A stretch of 64,000 nt of DNA. Origin: Pyrocephalus nanus (lineage: Eukaryota > Chordata > Aves > Passeriformes > Tyrannidae). Shown here piece after piece: positions 1-12,900 of the stretch. The notes under the pieces are model-generated. The model was not told where the DNA came from. It ran no database searches and worked only from the letters and a program-made list of their open reading frames with translations. Both the position numbers and the translations under genes were made by a program. The DNA lies in assembly GCA_038380795.1 (NCBI GenBank), contig CM076263.1, forward strand, positions 12,328,709 through 12,392,708, read 5' to 3'. The stretch's first letter is position 1; every line of letters starts with the position of its first letter.

Positions 1-1106
1 TATTTGGAAAGAGGCTATGGTTCATGACCCTTACAAGTTTTTCAATTAATTATAGAACAGGATTACAGGACCTTGTATAGGGTCTTAATCAGACTTCATC
101 TCCTTCCACACTGTAACATATTTAATTAAATATAGCACGCTTATAATCTCTGCAGTCATTGTTTTGGTATTTGCAGAGTACCACTTTGCTTAATTGTCCC
201 TGATTTGCCACCACTTAGGAGATGAACTCTCCAGGAAAGCACTACAGTGCTCTTAAGAGATCAGCTGATGTGGGGGTTTCTCTACAAAAGGATCTGTTAA
301 TTTCTTTTCCTTTTGTTTGTCTTGTAGTTTTATCACATTATATCACGTGTGACTATCATGTTATGTCAAGTGAACAAAAGCCAAGAGTAAGCAAGAACAG
401 TGCAACTGAGAAGACAGTGGGCTGGCATCTTGTCATTTGTGTGTGTTATCACCTGTATAAAGGCATAACCAGAAGCAAGTGCATTCCATGACTGCATTGC
501 TTCTGGATGCATTATGAGATACCCAAACTTCACAGATCAGTGGGTAGAGCAATGGAGGGTGTGGTGGCTGAAACTCAGATAGGCAGAGCCAGCAAGGGGC
601 AAAACTGGAGATTTGGGGCAGTGCTAGAGACCTGTTGATATTAGGACACCTTCTGAAGTTACTTTTTTTTCTGGTGGCCCCAAACTTACATTGTGAAGGT
701 CTTTGAAGAGGGGACTTGGAGCTGTCTTTTTACCAGACACAATAAGTCACCTTCTTTGCTCTCTTCAGGCTCCAAATGTTGTACCAGTTCAATAACGTGA
801 AAGGAGTCATTGTCTGGTTTAAAATAGTGGGTACATTTCATCTCCCAAGGTCTTCTGTTGGAAAAGCATGGAACAATTTGATGTCCCAGATGAAAGAGGC
901 ACACCTGCTGCTTGGGGAACTGCCAGCCTCTCCTAAGTTACTCATTGCATGCTGGTGGTTGTTAATGTACTTTAGTGATAAATCAGGAGAGATACACTTC
1001 TGTAAAACTGGCATGGCATTAAAATCATGTCCATACCTGTAAGCAAGTGTGTGTGTCTGGATGCAAATTTGAGAGCTAACATTTTCCTGTGGATGAATAT
1101 AAAGAT

Positions 1107-1137
1107 AATATATAGAATATATATATATATTCATATA
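1107..1137. repeat. AT-rich simple repeat
   Basis: A run of TA dinucleotides with a few interruptions. Confidence 0.7.
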
Positions 1138-1689
1138 AGATATTCATAAAGGTGTGCCACTCTTACTGAACCTACATCCCACCAAGCCAATAGAAAGTTT
1201 GACTGAAAAGAGAAGAAATGTGACAGCATTTGGATTATAACAGATGTTGGTTTGGCTTGTGACTTCTAAGTTAGAAAACGGAGTTTGTGTATTACAGCTT
1301 GTTTAAATACAGATTAGATTGTTTCCCCTGACACATGATTGTGATTTTTCCTTTTTTTTTCCAAAACTATCTTTCAGCTTTTACTGCTCTTAGGTAAATT
1401 ACAGTTTCATCTATTAGAAGAACTAAATTAGCTCTGAAATATTTTCAGACACATAATACAAAGGCAATTAGTAATAGCACAGACCTAACTTAAAAGAAAC
1501 ACTGTTCTAGTGAGTTGAAAATTGCTGCATCTGCTGGGACCTGAGGTAGTGCTGAGCTTTGCTCCTTTGATATAGTTTCTGTTAAACTGCAAATCATATT
1601 TGTAATGCTTATGTTTGAGGTTTTACACATTGAAATTTCTTTGTAGAAATGCATTCTTATAGAAATTTTCATGAAATAATGTGTCGAAG

Positions 1690-1735
1690 ATGCATCTGGA
1701 TTAGATATCGTCGTAGGTCCCTTCCAACAGAATAA
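1690..1735 (+). mobile_element. Possible worn CR1 tail
   Basis: A short match to the CR1 end ('ggattagatatcgtcgtagg', 'tcccttccaac'). Too short and worn to be certain. Confidence 0.35.
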
Positions 1736-3037
1736 TTTTCTATTCTACTCCACTCTAGCCTTTCTACCTTCCTACCTGGAGTAAAATTATCCTGGAAGGT
1801 GATTAACCTGAGTGACTGTGAAAGGGAACACAAGGAGTAATGGGTTTTGTTCATTTTGTGGTAATACCTGTTGTTTTCAATATGTTGGAATTCATGCCAG
1901 TGGTTGCAGGCTTGGAAGCAGTTCATAAATGTGCAGTCTGATTCTCTAACAGCAATCCTTTGCCTGTGCATTGACATTCACTACAGAAATAATCTGGATG
2001 TAGCATGTCCAGTTTGCCTCGTCTCATTACGAGTCATAAAGCCAAAGTTCTCTGCTCAGCTTCTTTGGTAGAACTTGGTGCTGAATGTTTAATGTACAGC
2101 TAAACTGTATTATTTACAGATGACTAGCTTTACGTGCTAGAGTGGAAAGACTTATCCATATTCTGTCCCAGTCTGGCATGCTTGCTTTGGTTACAAGTGT
2201 GTGTGCCTCATTACCTCTACTCATTTGCCTTCAATATTTCTGTGTGCTGATGTAGCATGTAAAACCCATTGATAAGTAACTCGCACAGAGCGTATGGAGT
2301 GTGGCCAGTGAGCCAGGCAGGGCACATGTTCATATCTGATGCACATGTGCTTGATTTCATAACTGACTGCCAGGATTTCTGTCTTGCAGTCACAGCAAAG
2401 GAGAAAAGAGTAAAAAAGATTTAGATAAGTGCACTCCTGCCTGTATCAGGTCAGTGAAATACTTTTACTTTATTGTCTACCAAGGTGAGAGACGGCTGAC
2501 CCCAGTCAGATTGACTCAAGCAGCCCGATAGCACTGTGTGCACACTGCTCCTTCTGAAAGTTCACTGAGCCTTGTTAACTTTCTATGTCTGCATAGGGTT
2601 GTTTAGTACTGGCAGTGACCTCTAAAATAAACAAACAGCTGTGATCAGCTCAGTACAGAGCCTTTGTAAAGCACAGGTTACCTATGCTGTTTTTAAGTGA
2701 TGACAAAATATTTTATGGAAAAGGTAGATATATGAGTCTGTTGTTTTAATGGTTAGAAAATGTCTGTATGCTTTTAACCTCGCTGAAATGACAAGTAACT
2801 GTAGTGATGTTGTTCCTTTGACTATATTTCTTCATAACTTCTGGTAAATTTTAATAACTAAAAGGTGCAAACCAGTGTTTAAGTAGAATTTACTATTTAA
2901 AGTGCAGAAAAATACAGGTATTTTCTATGAGGATATCCTTGCTGTTAAAATTGTCGATTCCCAGCCCAGAGTCCTTCATTGCAGAGTTCAGCGCTCCAGG
3001 GAGAGACAGAAGCAGATTATGTACATGAAGAACACAT

Positions 3038-3265
3038 AATCATAGAATCATAGAATATCCTGTGTTGTAAGGGACCAGCAAGGATCACTGAGTCCAACTC
3101 CTGGCTCTGCACAGGACAATCCCAAGAACTGCACGATGTGCCTCAAAGTGTTGTCCAAGTGCTTCTTGAACTCTGTCAGGCTTGGTGCTGTGACCACTTC
3201 CCTGGGGAGCCTGTTCCAGTGCCTCACTACTCTCTAAGATGTTTTTCCATGTTTCTTTTTCAAGG
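3038..3265 (-). mobile_element. CR1 LINE fragment, 3' end
   Basis: It starts with the antisense tail (ATCATAGAATCATAGAAT). It continues with the well known antisense CR1 text 'gagtccaactcctggctctg' and 'cacttccctggggagcctgt'. It is 5'-truncated, as usual for CR1, and sits in an EGFLAM intron. Confidence 0.9.
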
Positions 3266-3805
3266 AGCCAAATTCCATTTTCAAAAATAGTCTAACAATA
3301 CACTTAGGATGCTTTGGAGTCAGTGGGGGTGGATTAAGTCCTAAGCAGTGCATGCCCTACCTTTATGCATCTCTCTTGCTGTTCCAGTTTATTTGGTTGC
3401 CAGTAGGGCAGATGTAGAGCTGTGTATTTATAAAAGGGAAAAGCTTGACCTGAAAACTATTTAGTCACTAAAAGGTTGTCCATGCTGAAAAAGTTCAGAA
3501 GTTTTGTCCTGGAAGAATCATGAATAGAAGTCAGTTTGCAGAAGGAGAACTGAGCTTTGCCTGCTTTGTTTGTTTAATCACCTAAAAAGTGACTTAATGA
3601 AGGTCTTGTCTTTTTTTTAAGTTGTGTGTACATCACTTGGACAGCATCTCCCATCTTCATGCTGACACTTGCATTGTCTGTACAGGATGAACAATAATGT
3701 TACTTCAGATTTAAGTGTTGTGAATTGGGGGGTCATAAGGGCTGAATTGCAGTGTGTAAAGAGAAAAATATACATGAACTGAAAGTGCCAGTTATGTCTT
3801 TTTAG

Positions 3806-3921
3806 GCTCTGAGGAGTTAGGAAGTGGAAGCTATGGGCATCGGTACGTCACAGACACAGTGACTGGTGATGGGGATGGATTTGATGTTGATGATTCAGAC
3901 TACGACATTTATATAGAAGAG
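3806..3921 (+). CDS. EGFLAM: EGFLAM exon: acidic linker after the FNIII domains
   Basis: The exon lies between a TTTTTAG acceptor and a GAG|gtaaat donor. It enters with two bases that complete a codon and leaves in phase 0. The peptide starts [18 protein letters not shown] and continues with an acid-rich stretch ([13 protein letters not shown]). It matches the linker between FNIII-2 and EGF1 of vertebrate pikachurin as I remember it. The Ser-Gly pair behind acidic residues resembles a glycosaminoglycan attachment site, which is inference from the motif only. A 244-bp intron separates it from the next exon. Confidence 0.88.
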
Positions 3922-6900
3922 GTAAATTTCAAGATTTCATTTTGGCACTTCTGTTTTCTTTGTAATCTTGATATTTTAAAGTGTCCAGTCCTGTTAGGTC
4001 ATTTAATACCTGATATTATGTGCTCAGATATAGTGAAGTGGTTGCTTCGTTTTCTTTGTTGAGGGTGAGTTTGTTGCCTCAGATCTGTATCTTGAAGTTT
4101 ATTTACTTCATTTCCCCGTAGCATTTTAGGTTTTACTGAACTGGTGTTTCTTTATTGCCTTTCAGCTCAGACCACTTCCCGCTATTAAAGGAGGTAACAG
4201 AAAATTCCTGGTCAAAACTAAGGTTGCGCCAGGGTCTAGTTCCAGACTCCTGTCCCGGGTCCTTACAACCACTTCTGAACCCACTACTTCCACTCCCACC
4301 ACCACACGACCTTCCACCACAGCGAGGGCGACCACAGCCTGGGCAGCGAGGAGGGGCAGCATCTCCTCTGCTGCGCGGCTCTTCGACCTGTCCTGTGACG
4401 AGGCTGTGTGCTCTGCAGACAGCTTCTGCATCAACGACTACGACCGGGGCGGCTCCCGCTGCCACTGCAACCTGGGGAAAGGAGGAGAGACCTGTGCGGA
4501 AGGTAAGGTGTCTGCATGCCTGCTGCTGCTGCTGGCCCCTCTTTGAGGCAAGGAGCAGCTTTCCAATGAACCTACCAAAGTGCACTTTGGAAGCAGCCAG
4601 CTGGGCCTAACGGATCCCTAAGGATAGCAGCAACTTCCACATGCCATTTTAGACATCATACCCTTTTCTTCTTTTTCCTTGGTTAGGTGGGAAAAAGTTA
4701 TTCTTTAATAAAGCTGAATGCAGAATCTGTCTGAAGATGCTCAGGGGAGGTTAATCCTCCTTTCTCCACCTAGAAGTGAGGGGGTGATGAAGCCACATAT
4801 GTTGGTAGTCACCTGGGTGTGACCAGGTCCATCATGGCGTTCACAGCTTCCAACAGAGACATTCCACCCTTCTTTGACGCCTTTTGTCACCAGCTGGAGC
4901 CCTGAACCACCTTATTTCCAGTGTGGTGTGTTGGGTGATGCTGGTCCTGCAGCAGTGATGTGAGTCAGAGCTCCCGTTATAAAATTACCATCAGAGGTGT
5001 GCAGTGCAGAAGTGCTGAAGTGGTAAACCCAGCAGTCATGTCAGGCAGACAGGGGAAAGAGAGGAATAAAACCCTCTTCCCAGTTCAGAAAGCATGACCT
5101 GCAGTCTGGGTGCATTTGTCCCAGTCAGGATTTGTCATCCATCCTCTTGCCTTCTTTTAAGGCAGCTGAGCCAGGACAAGAGTTTACTGAGCTGAAGGAG
5201 GCCATCCTGCTTCTTCCCTCATTGCCTTTTTCATCTCTCCCTTTGGAAACCTAAATTTGCCCTTTAGCAGGGTTAAAACTGAGCAGATCACCTGGTAAGC
5301 CAGTCCAGCTCCCTCACCATGCCATAAGCACGTTACACTTTTTCCCCCCAAAGTAATTTTTCTTCTGGTTTGGCAACCAAGGGGTCAGACAAATGCCAGA
5401 GCATATGCAGAGAAAGTGTCCTTTTGGTTACAGTGGTGCTATTCCTCCAGCCAAAAAAGAGCTGATCTTTCTGTCCCTCTGCATGCTGATTTGATCTGCC
5501 AGGACCCTGACACACAGCAGAGCACCAGGGACACATGTGTCTTCAACAGGGTGATGTTAGACCTTTGTGATGCACAGTGTCATGCATCAGGGATACAGAC
5601 ACTGAGGGTGTTTTATCTTCTTCAAACTGGAATACTGTAACAAAGAGATCTCATTCTGAAAGCAATCTGTTGTGACTCAGTGACATGAAACAGCTGCAGA
5701 TGTGATTTTAGGCCTTGATCAAGTATGAAGAGTTGAGGGTTTATTTGAACTGACATAGCTGTATACAACTGGCAGAGCGGGTTTGTTAACATCAGTCCAA
5801 ACCCACCATTTTTCACTAGGGAGTGTGTTATTACTTAGTAAGTGGTAGCACCATGGGTCAGTATTCCTTTGTACTGAATTTCTCTTCAGCAACCAGTATT
5901 GCTAAATAGTATATTAATCTGAATGGAAACAGACTTCTCTTCACAATCAACAGCTGCATAGCACTCTGATCCAGGCAGTTCTGCTTGTGATCAAGGCTTG
6001 CTCTCTACTGATGTTGCATTCAGTTTTATAGCACTGGTCCTCTTTACCTCAGCCTAAAATGTATGCCTTGCAAACAAAAAAGCTGAGAGAACTGTATCCA
6101 GATGCAAATATGTAAGAAAAACACACTCAGTATTTAAATAGCTAAGAGGAATAGGACTCCTCATTAGACTTAAATCCACTGCAAAAATAAGAATTCAGGC
6201 CTGAAACTGTGTCTGTCCTCAGTGCTTCTTAGGGAAATTAGTTGCAAAGGGAGCAGTAAGACATGTCTGATTTTGACTGTCTCTCAGGGTCGGGGTCTAA
6301 CACAAGATAATGAAAAGTGAGGATTGATAATGCCAGTGGACAAGACCAATGAGAACAGTAACCAGGGATGGATAGATAGATGCCTGCAGGGACCCTCGTC
6401 TCCCCATCACTTCCTTCAGCCTCTGCCCTGAGCTGACTTGAGGGAAGTGCTGGAAGCTGCTGGGCTGTTATGAGACATGCAGTGATTGTCCAGATGCTCG
6501 ATGCAGCAGCTATGGAGCAGCAGTGACTAATGCAGCCTAGAGTCTGGACGTACTTCCGGCATATGTTTTTGTAATCCTGCAAAACAGAAAATTACTTTGT
6601 TCTCTCTTTCTTAACTGAATTCTTAAAAGAAGATAAATACAAAATTGATGCGTTATGTCTTCTGTAACAAGGATGAAAATCTGGAGAAATTTCATCTGAA
6701 GCCTGTGATTAAACTGTTGAGCAGTATTTGGCCCTCAGTATCCTGTTTCTTTCCAAGTTCACCAGGTCCTTGGGAATAAAGGAATTAGTTGTGAAAAGTG
6801 GTGGGAGGACAAGGCAAGAGGTTAACTGATTGTTGACTGCTGATGACTAATGGTCTCTGGAGGAACTCTTCCTTTCATTTCCACCTGGTGTTATCTAGTA

Positions 6901-9900
6901 CTAAATGCATATATCGATTTTTATATGGAAGAAAGCTGCTAAATAACAGGCTTCTCTCTTTGCTTTTCAGACATCAGCATCCAGTATCCTCAGTTCTCTG
7001 GCTACTCATATATCACCTTTGAACCACTGAAAAAATCCTACCAGACATTTCAAATTACCCTTGAGTTCAGGGTAAGTTTGAGCAATACCTAGCTCACATA
7101 GAAGTTTTAAATTTTATTTGCTTATTCTGATGCAGCCGACAATAGAAAAATAACAGCTTCAGTATAGCTTGTAATGTAATTATGGTGAACCTGTACATAA
7201 CCTTCATCTGTAAAGATCTAGCTTAACCTTCAGTGAATGTAAATGAAGTTTGTAAGCAGCTAAAATGTTTGCATCCATTATTGGTAGGCACTGCGTGAGA
7301 GAATCCCTGGGACTAGTAATACTGGTATTGCAGACTAGCAGCAATATATATTGGCAAGGTTATAGTCATGTGAAAGAGCTATAGGCTGAAGTACACTCCT
7401 AATTTTTGTGAATTTGGAGTTTGGAAGTGGCATGCGGTATCTTCACTTATAAGAAACTATGATCCCGTCATACAAAGCAAAACACTGTGTCCTGCATTTA
7501 GAGTTCCTCTTCCAGCCTGCAGGATTTAAGTGGCCATTATTTTCCACCTCTGAAGTTTGGTACACCAGCTATTAATACATTCAGGATAATGTGCTGCTTA
7601 CAATACAGGTCCGAAGTCCCATGCTGGCTTGGGTTAATATTGTCTGCTTAGGGACAGAACTGCTAGGGCTGCCTGTAGGGAGGGTGGCCAAGCTCTTGGA
7701 TACACCCCTACTCCCACATAAAAGCAGACTCACCAGCTTCACAGCCTGGGTGTGAGACTGTCACTAGAGCAGCAGCAGGCTGTTGCCTTATGTGGTGATG
7801 TAACGCTCCTCTGGCAATCTGTCACTTCAAAATGCAGAATGGCTGCAAAAAGCCACTGTGTCATCTGTTTTGCTGTTGGGACATATGGAGAAATGCTGCC
7901 AGCATGGGTTGCTCGTCTTGAAGAGTGTCAGGCTCACAGAGCACGTAAAGTAGGGTGTATGTATTCATGTTCAGTAAGGCTGATGTGTTTACACTTAACA
8001 GGCTTGCTAGGACACTCTTGCTAGACTTTGTGCTCAGAAGTCTCAGATGGGACACGTGTGACAGTCTTTGGTACTTTCAGGCTTTTTTTTCAGGTCTGAT
8101 AGTATCATACTGTAAGCAGATTGTCATAAACCACTTAAGGCAGTGATTTTCTAGGTATTTCAAATGCAGGGTTCAAAATTGATCAACCAGTTTCTAATTC
8201 TGCAAGTTAAAAACTCGATCTGAGAAATGCTGACCCTTTCTAGAGAAAAGTTCCCCACTGCTGCTTGCTTTTATCTGTTACTGTGAGGCTTAGACTCACA
8301 TTTTTCGTGTTGATACAATGATTGCAGAGTGAATCAGAAGATGGTTTGCTGCTATACTGTGGAGAAAATGAACATGGTCGGGGGGATTTTATGTCACTGG
8401 CAATCATCCGACGTAGCCTTCAGTTCAGGTAAAACTTCCATCCTAAATCTGATGTAAAGAGAAGGAGCCATTTTTGCCCCCTGGGTCTATGGTATGTGAT
8501 GAATATCTACAGTGTCTTTGACTTCTGCGCCATGCAGTGCACCAAGTGGACAATGTAATTTAATTTAAGAGTTCTTTCATACTTTTTTCTCTCATTCTTC
8601 TTTAGTGTGTGAACTTGTGCCCTGTTGAACTCTTTTATTCAGACCTCAGTGTGAAGGCATAATGATCAGTTTTCTTCAAGACATTAATCTGGGACTCATT
8701 GCTATGTTATCAGAAGTCCCAGTGAGACCCTGTATTTCCTGAGATGACAGTACATCGAGGAGTGCATAGTCAATGTTTTTGTTTTGCAGCAAAAGACTTG
8801 CAGATAATGTAAGAAAATAAAGCATTTAATGCCAGAAAGGGGTCAGGAACTTCATCTTATACCTCTTGTTTAGATGAGAGTTGCAGGTTTCTTAAGTGAA
8901 GAAGAGGGTTTCTTGCAATCTGATGGATATGAAACATGTGAAGGAGTGTCTCCGGGATCTTCTTACTTGGGAGAGTGAGCGCTTTGAAAGTGGGGAATAA
9001 CAAAGTGGGTGATGTGCCTTAGGTAGTGTTCCTGTTCACCTGTGCTGCATGGCAAACAGTCAAAGTGGCACATTTTGTGCCAAATCAGCTCCACAGAGAC
9101 TCTCCCAGAGGTCTTCTTGCCAATGAGTACTGAGTTTCAAATACAGTAGCTGAGTTATTAATGTAGCACTGCCTTTCACCAGGTAGCTAGAAAAATTCCT
9201 AGGAGAAATTACTGTGATAGCAGGAACTCAGACTGTAATACCCTCCATCTTGAAACGGGTTCAGCTGTTGGCAAACTTGCAATGCAGTTGGTATGGCCAG
9301 AGAATGCAAGGTATGAAGACAATATGGTAGAAAGACAGATGATAAAGTTTGAAACTTAGAACAGATATAGTAGACCTGCTGTCTAATTTTCCTGTGCTTA
9401 TATGCAGTGTGGAACAGATAGGTTCCCAAGTTCAAAACAAATATTTGGAGTCTAAAAATGACTTTTGGTTATTTGATTATTGTGAGGTTGTCACCTTGCC
9501 CTCTCTGTCTCCTGCTCCCAGGTTCAACTGTGGCACTGGAGTGGGAGTCATAACAAGTGAAAACAAAATCAAGCTGGGGAACTGGCACAGTGTCACCTTG
9601 TTCAGAGATGGGGTGAATGGCTGGCTCAGGATGGACAGCAATGCTCCCGTGACAGGAAAATCTCAGGTTGGTAATCCTGCCCCTGCAGCTCAACCTTGGG
9701 CTCTCTCAAAGTTATGATGCCAATTTTTTTCTTGCTACCAGAAATCTGATCAGATTTAAAAAGTGCATTTTTATTTATCAGTGTCGGGACATTTAGTGAG
9801 CTAGTACCAGTGTACAGATTACTCTTCCAAATATGTGGTCTAGAAATCACAGAGATAAATATCCCTGAATCACATCACAATTTTCCTGTTGTCCTCCATG

Positions 9901-12900
9901 ACTCCTCTGCCACTTGTCTGCTACTCTTTGCTAGTCTCACATACAGGCTGCTGCTAGAAGTTTACCAGATTGTTCAGCTGCTGTCCCTGATTGCTTTCTT
10001 TTTTAGTCTCAGAGATGTGCTCTTCTTATTCATACATAAAAATTAGATCCATATGGACATGCAAGTATATGTATTTATATATAATATGCGCATAGCCACA
10101 CAAGGTTTGTATACATAAGTGTAATTAGATGCATATCCCGGACACAGATTTAAACAGAGTAATGGAAATAGACATTCTGTACTGACTTATGTTAGCACCA
10201 GCAAGTTCATACAAGGCTTACAGGGTAAAATGTAATAGAGGAAGATGCCTTGACTTGCTCATCTATGGCCAGAAAACAGAAATGAAATTAGGGCACTGGA
10301 AGAAAAGGTAGTTTCAAATTGTTTCAGGTGCCTTTCCTTTGATGGCCACTATTAGCATGCCATTCCTAGCCCTGAAAAAAATCAGCTTCAGACATCTTAT
10401 TACTTTACACTTTCATGTGCAAGCACTGAAGAGAAAAAAAAATTGCAGTGCATTTCAGCTGGAAATGATAGAGAAAATAATTTCAGTGTCTGTTGTGTTG
10501 CTCTCTGTTTGCAATGCTATGAGGCCATACAAAGGGCAAATGTGAATCAGGAGATATGTGTACAGTTTCTGCAGTGCACTGTGCAAGTGAACATCTGCAG
10601 GCACAATAACTTCAGCTTATTTAGCCAGGTAGACATAGGCTATGGTGATATATTTTATTGTTTTAAACACTATGGGGGCAGGGCAGGGGTGAAAAATCCA
10701 GAAAGCCTTTAGACTAAAGGTCAGTGCTGTTTTGAAGGAACCGCTGGGGAGGAGGCAAAAGATGTATCTTGATCAATTTGTGGAAGAAACTGTGACTCCA
10801 TTGTCCACAACTGCATAGGGTTTGATTCAATGATCCAAACAGGTTCTGTTGCTTTTGGATGTTTTTTGTTCTTTCCTGTACACTGTAGCAGTACTAGTAA
10901 ACTATATGAACAATTCTGTAGGGTTGTTAATGCCCCCCCAAAAAAGGTGGGCAGTAAATTTAGCACTGACAAAGTGAGCAGAACCCTTCTCAAGTGGTAA
11001 TTTTATTGTCTTTTGCCTTTACTTCATTTTTTTTCCTCTTGTTTTTTTGTCATTTCATTATTATTCAGTGGTAAACACTTGCTTGTTTCTGTCCAAAAGG
11101 TAACATCACATTGGTCTCTGTCCCTCAGGGCTTAACGTTTAGAAGACAAACAATTTTGGCAAAATTAAAGGAAGAAATTGCAGCAAAAGTCGTATCACAA
11201 TCTCTCCTCAAAACATAGTGATTTTTGTTATTGTGCTGTGTTATCATGATGGATGCAGGTGCAAAAAATTTCATTAAAAATGGTAGACCGATTTGAGGAA
11301 TGAGTAACAGAGAGGAATAACCAATGAGCAATCCACTTATTCCCTGATGCAATTCTTTATGGAAGAAAAAAATATTGATTGTAACCACTGTGGCTTAATA
11401 AGTTATCATGTGTTACATCTGTTATATAAAGTGTTGTGCTCTGTTTTCCCTGCAGGGCCAATACAGTAAAATCACGTTTCAAACTCCCTTCTACGTTGGT
11501 GGTGCTCCCAGCGTGTACTGGCTGGTCAGGGCCACAGGCACCAACCGTGGGTTTCAGGGCTGCGTCCAGTCACTCAGCATCAACGGAAAGATAATTGACA
11601 TGAGACCATGGCCATTAGGGAAGGCTCTCAGTGGTGCTGATGTTGGTAAGTGTAATGGTATGGGGGTCTTTAATCAGCGATTAACCAGGGGTTACTTTTT
11701 AACCTGTTGAAACAATGGTCCAAGTTTGAAAGCTGTAAGGTGCGGTCTCTGTTTTTCACCTGGTTTTATTCTGTGCACATTGCTTTTGCTGTATCTGTAG
11801 TAGAATCAGTTTAGTAGAAGCAGTTTATCACGCTGCACAAGTAAATCTTTAGTGGACACAGTTACTGTGCATAATAAATAGTAAAACTATATCTCGTGAG
11901 CAAACAATGAGCTCCATGCTGCTGATATTATGTCTGCACCAGTATTTCTGCCAGCATCTTTCAGGACGCCTCTTCATGCTCCTGACTGACATGGTCACGT
12001 CATCAGAAATCAATAGCATGTATGCTGAGTTTGTATTTGAAACCATATGGATCTGACAAAATGTGTTTTGCCTAAAGATACCATTGCGCTTGTCCGAAAC
12101 AGTACATGGATATCTCAGACTCACAGCAGCACTGTGGCTGTTACAGAGGGCTTTTCCCCATTAAACCCCATCACTACTGAAGCAAATAGGCTTTCCTGAC
12201 TACCATCCATTGTTTTACTTTCCAGAGTCATGGTATGATTTAAAAATAGCTTGGAATAAATACTTTCAGCAGCTTTGTGAAGTGGTGTTATGGCATTATC
12301 TCCCCTTCACAGATTAAAAGATGAAGAATTAGGGAAGCTAATTGACTAGTCCTGTCTTACTTACTCATCTATTTCATCCCTGTAATGGGAACTTAAAAAA
12401 ACCGCAGGACGACAAAATCCTTGCTTTAATGACCTCCCAGTCTAAACAGTTTAAGAGTAAAGCCAAGTCAGAAAGCAAGTGGTAAAGGCAAGAAATAGAT
12501 CCCATATCACTGAACATTCTGTGTCATGCTTCAGCCACAAAGTCATCTTTCTTCTCTTCTTAGCTGTGCATTTGGCATCTCAAGAAGGAAGTGATTAATG
12601 AGAAACTTCTTAACAATTGCTCTGTATTCTCTAGATACCATGACCAAACTTCTGTGCAATATAGGGTGAGAACAGAGTGGCCCAAGAAACAGTTGCTGAA
12701 AAGAGTAAGACTTTGGAAGCAGACTGTAATTTCACGATAGAGTGAGAATCTATGGACTTTAGATAGATGAAAGCCCTGCTGAAGTTCCCTGACCCCTAAT
12801 CTCTATGGCATTTTGGGCTGCAGCTAACTTCATTCCCATCCATGAATGCTCCACATACTACTGCCTTAACAATCAACATCAGTGAAAATAAATGCTGTAT

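Larger units (their letters stand above)
1..3805 (+). other. EGFLAM: EGFLAM intron, 3' portion
   Basis: This is non-coding sequence upstream of the first exon in the window. It has many stops in all frames and no recognisable FNIII-coding segment. It holds a CR1 fragment (about 3038-3265), a possible short CR1 tail (about 1690-1735) and an AT dinucleotide run (about 1107-1137). It ends in a TTTTTAG acceptor. Confidence 0.7.

Noticed and set aside
770..802. CTCTTCAG followed by codons for APNVVPVQ, resembling an FNIII exon start
   Set aside because: A stop codon follows at once and no downstream FNIII sequence or donor fits.
4133..4585. Long open frames on the opposite strand and in another frame at EGFLAM EGF1
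   Set aside because: They mirror the GC-rich EGFLAM exon 4166-4502, whose protein is clearly recognised.
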